Shown piece after piece: positions 1-11,413 of a DNA stretch of 58,249 nucleotides. The translations under genes were made by a program, and so were the position numbers. Under the pieces are notes generated by a model. That model saw only the letters and a program-made list of their open reading frames with translations. It did not search any database and was not told where the DNA came from. Numbering within the stretch: the stretch's first letter is position 1; each line of letters opens with the position of its first letter. The stretch is from Carex sylvatica (lineage: Eukaryota > Streptophyta > Magnoliopsida > Poales > Cyperaceae), in assembly GCA_964058845.1 (NCBI GenBank), contig CAXKVR010000059.1, positions 1 to 58,249 on the forward strand. The letters run 5' to 3'.

Positions 1-20
1 GATAGACCACGAAAGAAAGA

Positions 21-375
21 ATGAGGCTATGGTACTATGCATAGTGCATATTAGCCCGTAATATGGATCAATATCTTCTTTTTCAAATTCTAAATAGTCC
101 AATCTAAAACGTTGAACATGAACTCGATATGAAAATGTACAACAGACTAAATTTTATATTTTTTTTTTTAGATAGGTAGAATATCACTATTTTTGAACGG
201 TCTAGATCTTTAGATCAAATGATTTTCTACCTATCTAAAAAAATAGTAAAAAAATTCTAATAAATGTAAAATTTGATCTACAAAAACATTTTCATATGGA
301 GATCATGTTGAACAGTTCAGATCGACCGTTTGAACTTCAAAAACGGAGATATTGATCCATAGTAAGTATCCTCAT
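21..375. mobile_element. Hairpin MITE (family with GATAGGTAGAAAATCA core)
   Basis: The two halves are near-complementary over more than 100 bases. The left end ATGAGGCTATGG is answered by CTCAT at 371-375, and ATGGATCAATATC at 63-75 is answered by GATATTGATCCAT at 348-360. The centre is a second hairpin, GATAGGTAGAATATCA (171-186) against GATTTTCTACCTATC. There is no coding capacity. It lies just downstream (minus strand) of the last visible PPR exon, so probably inside the next intron. The same architecture recurs at 744-2380, 56500-56930 and, more decayed, elsewhere in the window. Superfamily is not certain; no clean target duplication was found. Confidence 0.7.
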
Positions 376-397
376 TCTAAAAGAAAATATAAGGTAC

Positions 398-3300
398 CTT
401 TACTAGTCGATCTAGCATGTTGTTGCGGTAATAAATTGACAACATAAGGTCACAAAAATCCCACGACACAGAATGCAGATCGTGGCCAATTTTACTCTTC
501 CAAATTTTATGAGCCTCTTCTGCTCTATTGTCTTTCTCTAGTGCTGTTATTAGCAGCTTGTATGTTCCCATTGTATTCCCTTGACCTTTGCTCAGTATCC
601 ATTTTAGTACCTATGAAAATTGTACAGACAATTTGATGCCTTCTGTGGAAATTTCATTCTTAATACGAAATATCATCTATTATGCACACCCATAAAAAAA
701 AGGTACACCTCACATCCACCCAACAAAACTTTTTTTTTTTTGAGTGAGGTTATGGTAATATACATATTACGGATCGATCCGTACTATGGGTCCATATTTC
801 TATTTTCAAATTTCAAACAGTTGATCTGAACTGTTAAACATGACGTCCACATGAAAATATACTTGTCGGCAAAATTTACATTTTTCAGAATTTTTTTAGA
901 TAGGTAGAAAATCACTGCTTTTGGATGGTCCAGATTTTTCAAATCAAATGATTTTCTTCCTATCTAAAAATAGTAAAAAAAATTCTAAGTGTAAATTTTG
1001 GTTTTCAAGTACATTTACATATGGAGAAAATGTTGAACAGTCGGATCGACTATTTTGACTTGAAAAACGGAGATATGAGTCCATAGAGCAGGGCATTTTG
1101 TAATAGGGAAAATTTCTGGTGTACCATTCAAACTTTTAAAATAGCCAATATCCCCATGAATACATCATAATATCCAATATACCCATACAAACTTAACTTC
1201 CTTTCTTTCTTGCCCTTTCATTTATTTTATTTTTAATTTAATTATTTTAAAAATTGAATTGACAATTATATCCCTCCTATTTCAATCCTCCTCTCTCTTC
1301 TATTTAGCTTCCTTCTTCGTCTAGGATGTCAAGCTTCGTTCAGTATATTAGTTTTCTCAGTTTTTATTTTACCTTCCTTTCTGGGCCCCTCCTCCATGGA
1401 CCTATAACTCCATTTTTCTCTACTTGAATGGAAGAAAATTAAAATGCGAACTAATAAAGATACACAAAAAAAAGGACGAGTAGATGATTCGCCAGTTCAC
1501 AACTTCATTCTTCTCAGATTCTGTGGAAATCAGCTCATAAATGATTTGCTAGTTCACAACTTCATTCTTCATTTTTATCTGAAATTCCTTGTCACGAACC
1601 CAACGTGAATTGTGGATAATAGATTTGATTTTGAAAACTCAACACTCAACACTCAAGCAAGTCAGAGAACTGTGCAGCTTAAATAGTTTGAGCCGCAACT
1701 GGGCCCCTCACTTAAATCCCTGCCTGACTGGGTTCATTGAAGAGAAGTGTCGCTGAAGCTTGGTTCCCATTTTGTCAGTACTGGACAGAACGGGCAACAC
1801 CAAACTAGAGACGATGGAGGCTGAGATTCTTGTTTTTCTTTATTTATTTTTTATGAAAAAGATTCTTGTTTGATAAGCATCGCCAATATAAACAAAAATA
1901 ATGAGTTAGGTCAATTTTAATGAATTTTGAACCCAATTGTATTTTCTCTCTCAAATTTGGCTTGCCATTTTATTGTATCTTTTATCCAGTTTAATAGAAA
2001 TTCGTTTGATTTGTGCTTTCAGTATGTGTTTTACTTCTTGATTGATCTAATTGGCTGTAAGAACACGACATTCCTTTTCTTGATTTTTGGTGCTTGGAAA
2101 TCAATCCTTGAGAAAGCTTAACATCTTGGACGAAGAATGAAAAATAGCTAAATAGAAGAGAGAGGAGGATTGAAATGGAAGGGACATAATTGTCTATTCA
2201 ATTTTTAATATAATTAAATAGAAAATAAAATAAATAAAAGGGGATAGAAGAAAAGAAGTTAAGTTTGCATACACATATTGGATATTATGATATATTTATG
2301 GGGATATTGGCTATTTTGAAATTTTGGATGGGTACACCAGAAATTTTCCCTTTGTAATATGCATATTACAATAGCCTCACTTTTTTTTTAATGTCTTACA
2401 CGAAGTGTATTCAATATAAAGGCTTTAACCAAGTCTTAGGTAAATCTATAATTGAATTCATGACTGGTGGCAGCAATGACAATGCCTAGAAACCATAAAC
2501 AAACACTATGAGAACATTTTTTACAACTTATCGGTGAATATAATACCAAGTACCAGTAAAGTCACAAAATAAATATCCAACTGGTACTAACCATGATAAT
2601 TTGGAATTTGCATTCAAGCAACCGTCACCCGAAAAACCTGAAACCAAAATAATCCCATGCCTAGGATTGTCACCCAATCCTCAAAACCCAAGTTCCATAC
2701 AGGTCAAAATCAGGTACCAGAGATGTGAGAATTGATTCATAACTGGTACCAATAATCTATGAGGCCATGAAAATAGTACCTGAACAATCCGATGCCATTG
2801 TTCATGCTTTTGAAGAACAACAAGGGCTTGTCTTAGTGAGGCCAAAGGAAAAGTTGGCTCCATGGCAACCCATGCATCTAGGGTTCCATAAACAGATTGC
2901 TTCGAGTCCTTCAGGTCAAATAGCTGCCAAAATTGCAAACAACAAATAAAATGAATAAAAGACTAAATTTTTTTTTTTCATAAAGTATACTATAGGACAC
3001 TTACATCATGTTGAGACCAATGATTGATTGTTTGTTTGAAAATTTCAATCAGACTGCCACATGGGAACAAATAGGTAGCAATAAAACCAAATATCTAGCC
3101 TACATGAACCCACAATTTAATCAGATTTACACACATGGAAGAAGAAGAAAATAAAACTGTACCAGACAGTACAAGACTGATAAAGAGGTCACACAGGTCA
3201 GTACTGGACGACTACCTGATATAAATCTGCACCAAGTGGAAGCATAAAAGAAATCCAGTGCAATTTTATGTACCGTGTTGATAAGAAATTTTCTCTTTTC

Positions 3301-4063
3301 AGCTGCTGAGATTTTCCTTCCAACCGGTTTAGTTAACATTTCACTCTCTCTTCTTTGCTCTTGATTATTTGTGCCATCATATCTCTATGAATATCCATGT
3401 CATATTAGCCTAGAAAATAATCTGGAGAAATAAAAAGAAAAAAAACAGGAGAATAGTTTCACATATCCAACCTTTAAGCCCTTGTTTGTGAATCCAAATT
3501 GTTTGTCTCCTAAATCTTTGTTTACATTGCTATGAGTTGGCAGCTTTGAAGGAACAATATGATTAGGTGCATAATTACTGTAATACCCTGCTCCTATCTG
3601 GCAAAGAACAAACAACAATAGGTCAAGGAAAAAAAAAATAGAATTCCAGCAACCACTGATCTAAGTATCTAACAGATTAGATGCTTGGTATGTCTACAAG
3701 GAAATACCTTTATCCTTTCAGTCAAACTCCTGCAAGAATAAAAAACAAAGAAACGGTAACAAGATTAAATTTTTATACACATTTTATATGGTTTGACACT
3801 CATGAGCAAATAGCTCCTTTCTAATACGGAGAACAGTAATTCTTATTTCCTGAAATGAAAGATAATTTTTCCTGTGATGAAGTAACCAGCACCAGTTCGG
3901 ATCAGTACTTCGCCAATTGTAAAATTAGCAAACACCAAATGTAATAAGTAAATCAAATTACACACAACAAAGAAAACACTAACCAGAAGCATCCCAAATT
4001 ATCTCCTTTAGATATCAGGTGACAAGCATATGATCTCCGTAGAGTACCTATTACACGATACAT
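398..4063 (-). CDS. Pentatricopeptide repeat protein, At4g18975-like (partial, C-terminus off the left edge)
   Basis: Six exons can be joined in frame with GT-AG introns: 4063-3984, 3729-3708 (a 22-nt microexon), 3597-3472, 3384-3274, 2923-2780 and 610-398, giving 232 codons; the last donor (GT at 397-396) points to more exons beyond the window. The diagnostic blocks are VYGTLDAWVAMEPTFPLASL, QWHRIVQVLKWILSKGQGNT, MGTYKLLITALEKDNRAEEA and LMLSIYYRNNMLDRLVK. From memory these match the small plant PPR family of At4g18975, an organelle-targeted protein of about 285 residues. The N-terminus (MYRVIGTLRRSYACHLISKG) is Arg/Ser-rich and lacks acids, as expected of a mitochondrial or plastid presequence. 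Family members are presumed RNA-binding; the target is unknown. Intron 5 (611-2779) is swollen by nested transposons. The start codon at 4063 lies in a tandem repeat with two upstream out-of-frame ATGs, so the exact start is the least certain part. Confidence 0.82.
744..2380. mobile_element. Hairpin MITE interrupted by a Mutator-like insertion
   Basis: The left end GTGAGGTTATGGTAATATAC (744) is matched by GTATGC-type sequence ending in AATAGCCTCAC (2370-2380). The left arm with GATCTGAACTGTTAAACATG (812-842) pairs with CATATGGAGAAAATGTTGAA (1019-1038), and the central GATAGGTAGAAAATCACT (899-916) pairs with GATTTTCTTCCTATC (949-963). The right terminus is split by the element at 1106-2350: removing that element and one 9-bp duplication restores a continuous end. 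The whole lies in intron 5 of the PPR gene. Same family as 21-375. Confidence 0.7.
1106..2350. mobile_element. Non-autonomous Mutator-like element with 9-bp target duplication
   Basis: The element is bounded by TTTGTAATA at 1097-1105 and again at 2351-2359, an exact 9-bp duplication as made by Mutator-superfamily transposases. Its ends are GGGAAAATTTCTGGTGTACC and the reverse complement. The inverted arms run for about 220 bases (1106-1335 against 2115-2350) with scattered mismatches; for example TCAATCCTCCTCTCTCTTCT appears in the left arm and inverted in the right. The 780-bp centre has no transposase and no ORF I recognise. It is inserted in the right end of the hairpin MITE at 744-2380. 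Confidence 0.85.
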
Positions 4064-4185
4064 CGAGAGAGAGAGAGAGGAGAAGAAGAAGAAGAAGACA
4101 ACACTATTGCACGATACATCGAGAGAGAGAGAGAGAGAGAGAAGAAGAAGACAACACTATTACACGATACATCGAGAGAGGAGAG
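4050..4185. repeat. Minisatellite (53-56 bp unit) spanning the PPR start codon
   Basis: Three copies of a unit contain ACACGATACATCGAGAGAG followed by GA- and GAA-rich sequence and ACAACACTATT. The motif CACGATACATCGAG recurs around 4054, 4110 and 4163. Read on the minus strand each copy carries the ATG plus the next four codons of the PPR gene (ATG at 4063, 4119 and 4172), the two distal ones out of frame with the gene. Confidence 0.8.
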
Positions 4186-4385
4186 AGGACTCGCTGGAGA
4201 TGGTCTGGCGGTGCGACAGTGACGCCGAGAGATGAGAGGAGAGGGAGAGGAGGGGTGCGATTTAGGTTTAATCGCCTGAGAGAGAGAGAGCGGATCGCGT
4301 GAGAGAGAAAGAGGAGGGTCGGGTTGGGGATTGGGGGGTTTATCCCACTGGACGCCTCCAGTAATGGCGGAGCATTATCAAGCAA
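4064..4385 (-). promoter_or_regulatory. Probable 5' leader/promoter of the PPR gene, CT-rich on the coding strand
   Basis: On the minus strand this is a pyrimidine-rich CT/CTT tract that turns GC-richer than its surroundings (4180-4370), as is common for plant 5' leaders. No unambiguous TATA box was seen. The long purine-run ORFs on the plus strand (Arg-Glu repeats) are low-complexity artefacts. Confidence 0.4.
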
Positions 4386-5439
4386 TTTACCGAAAATTTT
4401 GAGTTCCCATCTGATTCATCTGCACGATTTTTAAAGCATATCTAATGGTCTGAAATGCAAAGCACAAGAAGTATTTAACTTTGCAAAGTAGAGTAGCCTT
4501 ACTTTGTAGTTCTTTCACCCGAGTGAGTCTTAATTAAGAAATTAGCTTTAAGCAAACTTAGTTAGGTGTTGTTTTAACTGTTGACAAGAATGCTTATTAA
4601 TTAATATCTGGAGCCAGTCAAGTATTATATAGATATATGATGAAAGCCTAGTCTAATCTCTTGGTGAAGTAGTTATTTCTATGTAATGTAGGAATCATTA
4701 AACTCTTACTTCATAGTCTACAAGCACACGTGGCTTTCTTTCTTTTTAATTTAATACTAGTATCTTAATTAATTCTTCATAATCAGGTAACTAAACCTTT
4801 GACCTTATGACCGTACAGTTTTTATGTATACATCCTTAACAGCAGTATCTATGTGGCTTTTAATTTCAACACTGGTAAACTGAACCTTAATTAGTTTGAA
4901 GTCCATGTCAGAGGGTCTAATATGAAGAACAAGTTAATTACTTTAACTGATAGGTATACGGCCTGTGAAAATTTGATAGAAGTTGAAACTTGATCTTTTT
5001 GCTATGAAGCCAAAATATAAATAAAAGGAGAAATCTAAGTTCAACTAATTTATTGAGCTACTTAAATCAAAATTTGAAGTTTATACGATATGTTTTTGAG
5101 GCCGTAGCACGGATGATCTTACGCTATTCATAATACCCAATAGCACTGTAACTGACCGCTCCGCTCCTGGATGGTTTGGTAAAACAAAAGAAAACAAAAA
5201 AAAAAAAGTTGTCCGCCCCTATGCAGGACAGTATTGTAGAAAAATCTGGCCGCCCCACGTTTGGGCGATCAGAGCATATTTGAAGAAAAAAAAATTTTGA
5301 GGGCATATTTAATATTATCTTTATTATTTAGGGTATCAATAAAAAAATCGGCTGCAAATGGTTAGTGCTCTGCATGAAGTAAAAAGTACTCTCTTAAAAT
5401 CTTTACCCGATCAGTAGGCCGAGCCCTTTACAAATTTTA
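4386..5439. other. Intergenic, nothing recognised
   Basis: AT-rich sequence between the PPR gene 5' end and the inverted-repeat element at 5440. No coding region, RNA gene or repeat boundary could be supported. Confidence 0.5.
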
Positions 5440-6030
5440 AAGGGCGGATTTTATGTATACCGCTTAAAAATCTTGAAATTATGTATTCACATCTAAAACT
5501 CATAATATCATACTTATTCTTTTAAATTTTAAAATCACATATTTACTCAACTTTTCTATTAAAATCATTTTAAATTTATAAAGTAATCATTTACTCTTTA
5601 TCTCAACAATAAAAAAATATGTAATATGTTTAAGATAATTTCTAATTTGTCAGTTTTGAGAGCAGAATAGTTCATTTTTTTTACTTGTAACGTACACACA
5701 AGCAATTCTAAATTTCACTGTGTATGTGTCATAAATAAATATATAAACTATTTGTTCTAAAAAACAGACTAGTCAGATTACGGAACATTATTCTTAAACA
5801 GTCTACTTTTTTTTTAATAAATGATAAAATGTATACTTTATAAATTTAAAATGAATTTTAATAGATAAGCCGATTTATTAGATAAATTTGTGTGTTTTTA
5901 AAATTTATAAAGAGTAAATATGATATTATTAATTTTAGAGGAGAAAATACGTTGGTTTGAAGTTTTTGAGAGGCAAAAATATATGATAGAGATTAGAAGT
6001 TTGAGAGCGAGATCTGTATTCTCGCTATTA
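5440..6030. mobile_element. Inverted-repeat element, degenerate, about 150-bp arms
   Basis: The left arm (TTATGTATACCGCTTAAAAA, then ATCATACTTATTCTTTTAAA and TTAAAATCATTTTAAATTTA around 5570) pairs with the right arm (AAATTTAAAATGAATTTTAA around 5845 and TAAATATGATATTATTAATT around 5915). Between the arms is about 250 bp without coding potential. The ends resemble the better preserved element at 44322-44940. Target duplication not resolved. Confidence 0.5.
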
Positions 6031-6059
6031 TATGATAAGGTTAGTACGATATTATTGTT

Positions 6060-6655
6060 ATTTCAGTCTATATATTACTAATTTTAGAATCTATCGAATT
6101 GATTTTGAACTTGAATTCAAACTATTCAACGATCTACTTTATTAGTTGTATGTTTATATGTAAAATTTAATATTTTTTAAATTTATTTAGTATCAAGTCA
6201 AGCAGTTAAATACGTAAAATTTTAAATTAATTTTAATGCATTTATTTTTCAATAATTTTTACCATTTAATTTGGTATTAAAATAATGTGAAAATTATAAA
6301 TTTTGTATGTAAACATGTCACTCGTAAATTTTCGAATACAGCAGATATTATCTGATGTGGATAGGAATCACATACTATAAAATATTATTATAGTACGGAT
6401 CCAAATTGCGTACAAATTTAAATATTCTTTTAGTAGAAAAAAATAACTTGATTTAGAAATTACTATTTTTTTTTTAGATAGATGAAAAATCACTTGATTT
6501 AAAAATTTCAAACCATTTAAAAATAGTGATATTTTATTTACCTAAAAGATAGAAAAAAAATTATAAAAATTATAAAATTTAGTTTGCAAGTAAATTTTAA
6601 TTGACTATTTTAACTTCAAAAACGAAAATACAAATACATAATATGGCCATACTCA
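6060..6655. mobile_element. Two decayed hairpin MITEs back to back
   Basis: 6060-6345 holds TCGAATTGATTTTGAACTTG and AAGTCAAGCAGTTAAATACG with inverted partners further right, a worn relative of the element at 57109-57492. 6360-6655 holds TTTTTTTTAGATAGATGAAA and its partner TTTACCTAAAAGATAG with a short loop, a worn relative of the hairpin MITE at 21-375. Both arms are eroded and ends are approximate. Confidence 0.4.
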
Positions 6656-7127
6656 TTTACTCATTTAAGTAACATGTACCCAATTTAAAACATTAAGCCA
6701 AAATAGGTGTTTGCTCATTAATTTAAATAATATATCATTTTTGTTTGAACTAAATTTAAATTTACAATAAGAAAATCTCATAGGATAAAAAATCGACCTA
6801 ATAATGGCAAGTAGTACTAGTCAGCATTTTACTTTTCATAATGTGTATTCTTTACATAAGGAATAAGTTTGTAAATCTATTTTTTTAGTATTTTTAATTT
6901 AAAATGATTGTTGTTAGATAAACAAAATATAGATAATATTACAATATGGAACTATGCGTGCTAAAAATTCAAAGCTTCAAATTGTAAAAGTGTGAAATGA
7001 ACTCATCAAAAATCAAATAAAACGAACAATGAGAAAGAATCTAAACAAGACAAACCATTTACAAAACATATCTTAGAAAAAAAAAATGGGAGGAAAAGAT
7101 CCCAAAAAGGAGATAAAAATAAATAAA
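6656..7127. other. Intergenic / peroxidase 3' flank
   Basis: AT-rich sequence downstream of the peroxidase stop codon. It should contain its 3' untranslated region and poly(A) site on the minus strand; no other feature is visible. Confidence 0.4.
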
Positions 7128-9572
7128 TCAAGAACTAAGGTACTTGCTACAATCCTTTCTAATCTCCCCCCTCTTTCCTTTCTTAATTCTGATAGTCCCC
7201 ATTTTCTCCATTCCGGTGCTAAATGCATCGAAGAACCTCGCCTTATCCCGCCCCATCTCCTGCACAATCGGTCGGGTGCGTGGGTCCAAAAACAACGCCT
7301 GGTCTGTCGCCAACACGCCCAAATTACTCTCCAAATTCCCATAATACGCGTGATCAAAGTCGAACGGTGTCTTGACATCACACGGTGCAACCACATCCGT
7401 ATTCCCGCCAAATTGCGGGCATGACATGCGCAATGCCTTGAGCAAACGTGCGTCCATTGCAGGATCAGGGCGCTTGGTGCCATGAAAATTGTACAATCGA
7501 CTTGCAAATTGATCGCAGTGTGAGTACCCGATGGTGTGGGCACCGGACAATGCGACCATGTCAGTTGCAGTTAGGCCTTTGGAGGAAAATAGCCGTAGGA
7601 GTTGGTCGACAGTGGAATTGGTGCGCGGTAGGTTGGGCCGGACCTTGCCGGCTAGCGACACCTTGCTATCCTTTCGGCCTTTTTTAACCGCATAATATGG
7701 GCCTCCAGCCTGCAATTTTTTTTTTTTTTTGATCATAAAAGTCCTGAAATGTTGGAATATATTGCAAGGAAAATAACAGGTTTTTGGGCTTTTCATAATC
7801 TCAGTCCACAATTTAAATTGTAATAGAAATAGTTTTCTTCCCTTGACAATAAATGACTATTTTTTTTTCATCCATAGATAATGCTAACGGAAAAAAAATC
7901 TGTTTAATTTTTAAAACTTCAAATTTTACTTAGGAAAAAAATCTGTTTAAAATAAATTAGTGTAAAAAAAAATGAGGGCAAAAATAAACTACTGCTCAAA
8001 CAAAATTTATAGTTTAAATGGTTATATTTCAAATTTATTTGGATTAAGGGTGCTTAAATTCTGGTGGAAAAAAAATATAAATTTAGTGTTCTATTAAAAT
8101 AGCTCATTGTTTTTTAAGCAAAATGAAAATTACTGGGACCACATTGAGAAACAAAACAGCTAATTAGACAAGCTGGTATTCCATTGCTTAATTTGGACTT
8201 ATTATTAGACCAATAAGCTACTTTTGTTTGTATTGAGGTTTGTTTGTGTTCCTCTACAATTTGCAAACACCAATTTTTTTTTTATTAATTGATAATTCTC
8301 CCAGCAATTAATTGTTTGAACGCATGCAATGTGATATAATTTGTTCTAGAAACTATTACAATAATCCCGGTTATATATTGAAAAAAAAAGAATTATTATT
8401 ATTTTAAAAATATATTTTTATATTTTTAAAAACAAAAGGTATGCCAATAAACCAAAAAAGTAAACCTAACTAACTGTCACTTTAACATAGTCACGTGTGC
8501 TCCACAACCACAAAACAGGTTGCAAAACCAAAAGTTTATCAAAAAGTTGAGTTACCTTTAGGCTTTAGTCCTTTACCAACTGTAAGGGAAAAAGGTTAAA
8601 AGTAAAAAGTTTACATTGTTTCCTAGTCATGCTCTCAGTCCCAAAACATTATTTTTAGTAGAAAAAAAAAATTCCAATTTTTTGGGTAGATTTTTCTTGC
8701 CAATAGATAGTATTTTGGGTACATTTTTTTGCCAATATATAGTATATATCATATAAAAAAATTAAGTTGAAGCTCAAACATTATACCATTGTGCTATCAT
8801 ATATATGAATATATCAGTGTGTTAATTTATTTGTTGTACGCTATTCCCAAAAAAAAAAACTAAAAACTAAAATTGACCTATAATAAATTCATGTTCATAT
8901 TGATAAATTATACATAAAAATTAAATTCATGTTCGTATTGATAAATTATACATAAAAAATGGCAATTAATTAATTTATAGGCGAATATATATATCGATGA
9001 ACACGTACCAAACGAACAAAGTCGCGAGCTGCAACGGCGAGAATATCAGCACAGGAAACAACTCCGGGACACTTGTGCTCTACCGCTGCTTTCGCCATAT
9101 TCACCGTCTCGAATGCCTCAGCTGCCAAGTTTTTATTGTCGTCCATCTCTCTCTCCACCTTCGTCGTGCTTCCTGGTATCGGGGCGATCAATATCGAAGC
9201 ATCACAACCCTACAATTATTATGAAAATGCACACAAATTGTAATAATTAATTAATATTTCATAGAATTTATTTTAAAAAAAATTACGCACTTCGACGAAG
9301 CAGTCATGGAAGAAGAGGCGAATGGTGGCGGCACCAGCAGCGGGTGAATCATGGTACCGAGTTGTGGTAACAGAGGAAATGATCTGATCAATCTGAGGAC
9401 ATGTCTTGGAATAGAAATCCAGTGATAAATCATGGTGCACTGGTGCTCTTCTCTTAGTGGCATTATTAGTATTTGGATGTACCAGTACTGCTGGTAATGC
9501 TGGTACAAGAGAAGAGACGAAAAAGAAGGAAATAATTAGAAAGAGATAAAGACTAGAGATGTGGTTGTCCAT
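7128..9572 (-). CDS. Secreted class III peroxidase, peroxidase 19-like
   Basis: Three exons (9572-9291, 9209-9009, 7709-7128) with GT-AG introns of 81 and 1299 bp give 354 residues, the family's usual size. Residues 1-28 are a hydrophobic signal peptide. Distal haem-side residues sit in IRLFFHDCFVEGCD (Arg85, His89) and the proximal haem His in VALSGAHTIG (His219). The eight conserved disulphide cysteines are all present: KTCPQ, DCFVEGC (two), KCPGVVSC (two), SHCDQ, MSCPQ and KDCSK; there is one extra Cys in VAPCDV. Phrases such as AGGPYYAVKKGR, PRTNSTVDQLLRLF and GTKRPDPAMDARLLKALRMS recall Arabidopsis PER19. Such enzymes oxidise phenolics with H2O2 in the apoplast or vacuole (lignin and wall cross-linking); the substrate is not predictable here. 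Intron 1 follows ...CFVE, a common position in the family. No disabling change seen. Confidence 0.93.
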
Positions 9573-11404
9573 TGGAGAAGTAAACCAAACTAAAGAAAGA
9601 GAGATTGTGTTTTGGATTCATATTTTGAAGAAGACAAATGAAATAAGAAAAAAATATGGGAATGGACAGGCTAAAAATTAATTGGAGAAATCAGATAATC
9701 CAAAGTCCGTGACCAGAGAAGTAGCTAGAATACAATTGTTGTTGCTCTTCTCCAGTTCATACAATTCAATCTGCAGGTACCAACAGCTACCAGTAATATA
9801 TTTTAAAAAAAATCTTGAGAAGTGTTGGAAATAGATGGGATGTATTGTAATCAGTGTTCTAAATAGCGCGCTGTAACGGTGTTATAGTATTGTTATAGCG
9901 TTTTCGGCTACAAAAGCTATGGCGTTATCAACACTGTAGCAGCACAATATAACAATAATCTTATTTTTTCGGCCATTCTACATTATGACACAATAAATGC
10001 TATTTAAACCATTAATTATAATGACTAATAAAATAAGTTATGCTTTCACAATTATAAATTTTTTATTCTCTATTTTATTTTATTTTTCTTAAAAAGGGAG
10101 GAGAGGAATTAGACTATAAAAGTGATGGGAGAGATGAGAGAAATTGCACAAATATTAAATGGGTGATATTAGATTATTTCATTTGCCAAATGCAATTGGA
10201 ATAAAATTGAAATATTTTTGTCTTTCATTCTTTATTACACATAAGTTTAACACTGGCATAAAAAGGATGGTTAACGTATCATAATTTATAGATATCAGGC
10301 TTCAAATTTATTAATAATACATTAACTGATAAAACAATCATAAAAACAACTTAAGTTTTGAAATTTATAGTAGGAATAGAATTTAATTTTTATACACATC
10401 ATATACATAAACTAGTGAAATTTTATATAAATTTCACCGTTTATCATAATTTTGAAATTTATAATAGTAAAGACATAAATTTCAAAATAATGGTAAATGA
10501 TAAAAAATTATAATATTAAAGACATGAACCGCAGGTTTGATACAGTGGTACAAACTCTCGTCTCTCTTCTAAGTAGACGCATATTCAATTCTTCAGAGCA
10601 ACATCTAAAAAATATTGGAATATGCCAAGATCCTTTAATAAACAAACAAATCAAAATAAATAATATATAATTTATAATATTAAAGAACTGGATAGTCTGA
10701 TTTTATTACATTGTTAAACTAAATGTGTTATTAAAAAAAAAGTCAAACTAAGATTAGTCATGAATAAATTTCAAATTTATTGATAAGTATACAGCCAAAC
10801 TAACACATATAGAGATGTACCTATAAAAACAAACAGTAAAACACATTTAAAATATATGAAATTACACACAATCCAACAAAAAAATAATCTACATTGAATG
10901 GAGATCTCCATTACTAGTGAAATTTAGAGGATATTGGTACTCCAACTGCTCAAGTCAGTTAGGTCAAATTTATGGGTTTCCTCTAATTTTGTGGCTGTGT
11001 TACAATTGGCATCATCCTTCATGGTCTCATGGCTCACAGGACAAGTTTTGGTTTGTACCTAAAAGACAAAATTTATTTACACAGGGATCCTTATTAATTC
11101 CTCAAATTGTAAATTTATTCTCACTTTCCAATATTTATTTTAGCATCTCTGTTTTCTTGGTTAATATTTTGTAACATCTGAAATACTACAGAATAAGGAT
11201 TAAGTTTATATTCTCTGGTACACTTTTCGGTGACTCAAATTTTCTTTTATCTGATTTTTCATTGTTATTTGAACTGGAATCACTCTCTTTTAATTCAAAT
11301 TCAATAGTGCAAAATATATAAACTAATTGGTGAAATTTATAAATCAAACCAACTATAGTATGTCAAATTAATTATTTTGTAATGATAATTTAGAATGACC
11401 TACT
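9573..11404. other. Peroxidase 5' flank and intergenic space
   Basis: About 300 bp next to 9572 should contain the peroxidase promoter. At 9852-9965 CAGTGTTCTAAATAGCGCG and repeated GTTATAG/GCTATGGCG motifs look like an hAT-type transposon end; the mirror motif CGCTATTCCGAACACTG occurs at 21288-21304. At 10526-10640 there is a possible SINE-like stretch. The rest is AT-rich with no coding signal I trust. Confidence 0.4.
10526..10640 (+). mobile_element. Possible tRNA-type SINE remnant
   Basis: TGATACAGTGGTACAAACTC resembles a Pol III A box and, about 38 bases on, GCATATTCAATTCTTC resembles a decayed B box, the spacing expected of a tRNA-derived SINE head. No tail or target duplication was established, so this is tentative. 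Confidence 0.25.
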
Positions 11405-11413
11405 ATAAAATAT

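Noticed and set aside
4030..4302. Open reading frame of Arg/Glu repeats
   Set aside because: Produced by GA/GAA microsatellite; the real gene signal here is the PPR start on the other strand.
7073..7687. Several overlapping ORFs in other frames at the peroxidase
   Set aside because: Shadows of exon 3; the peroxidase frame has all family motifs.
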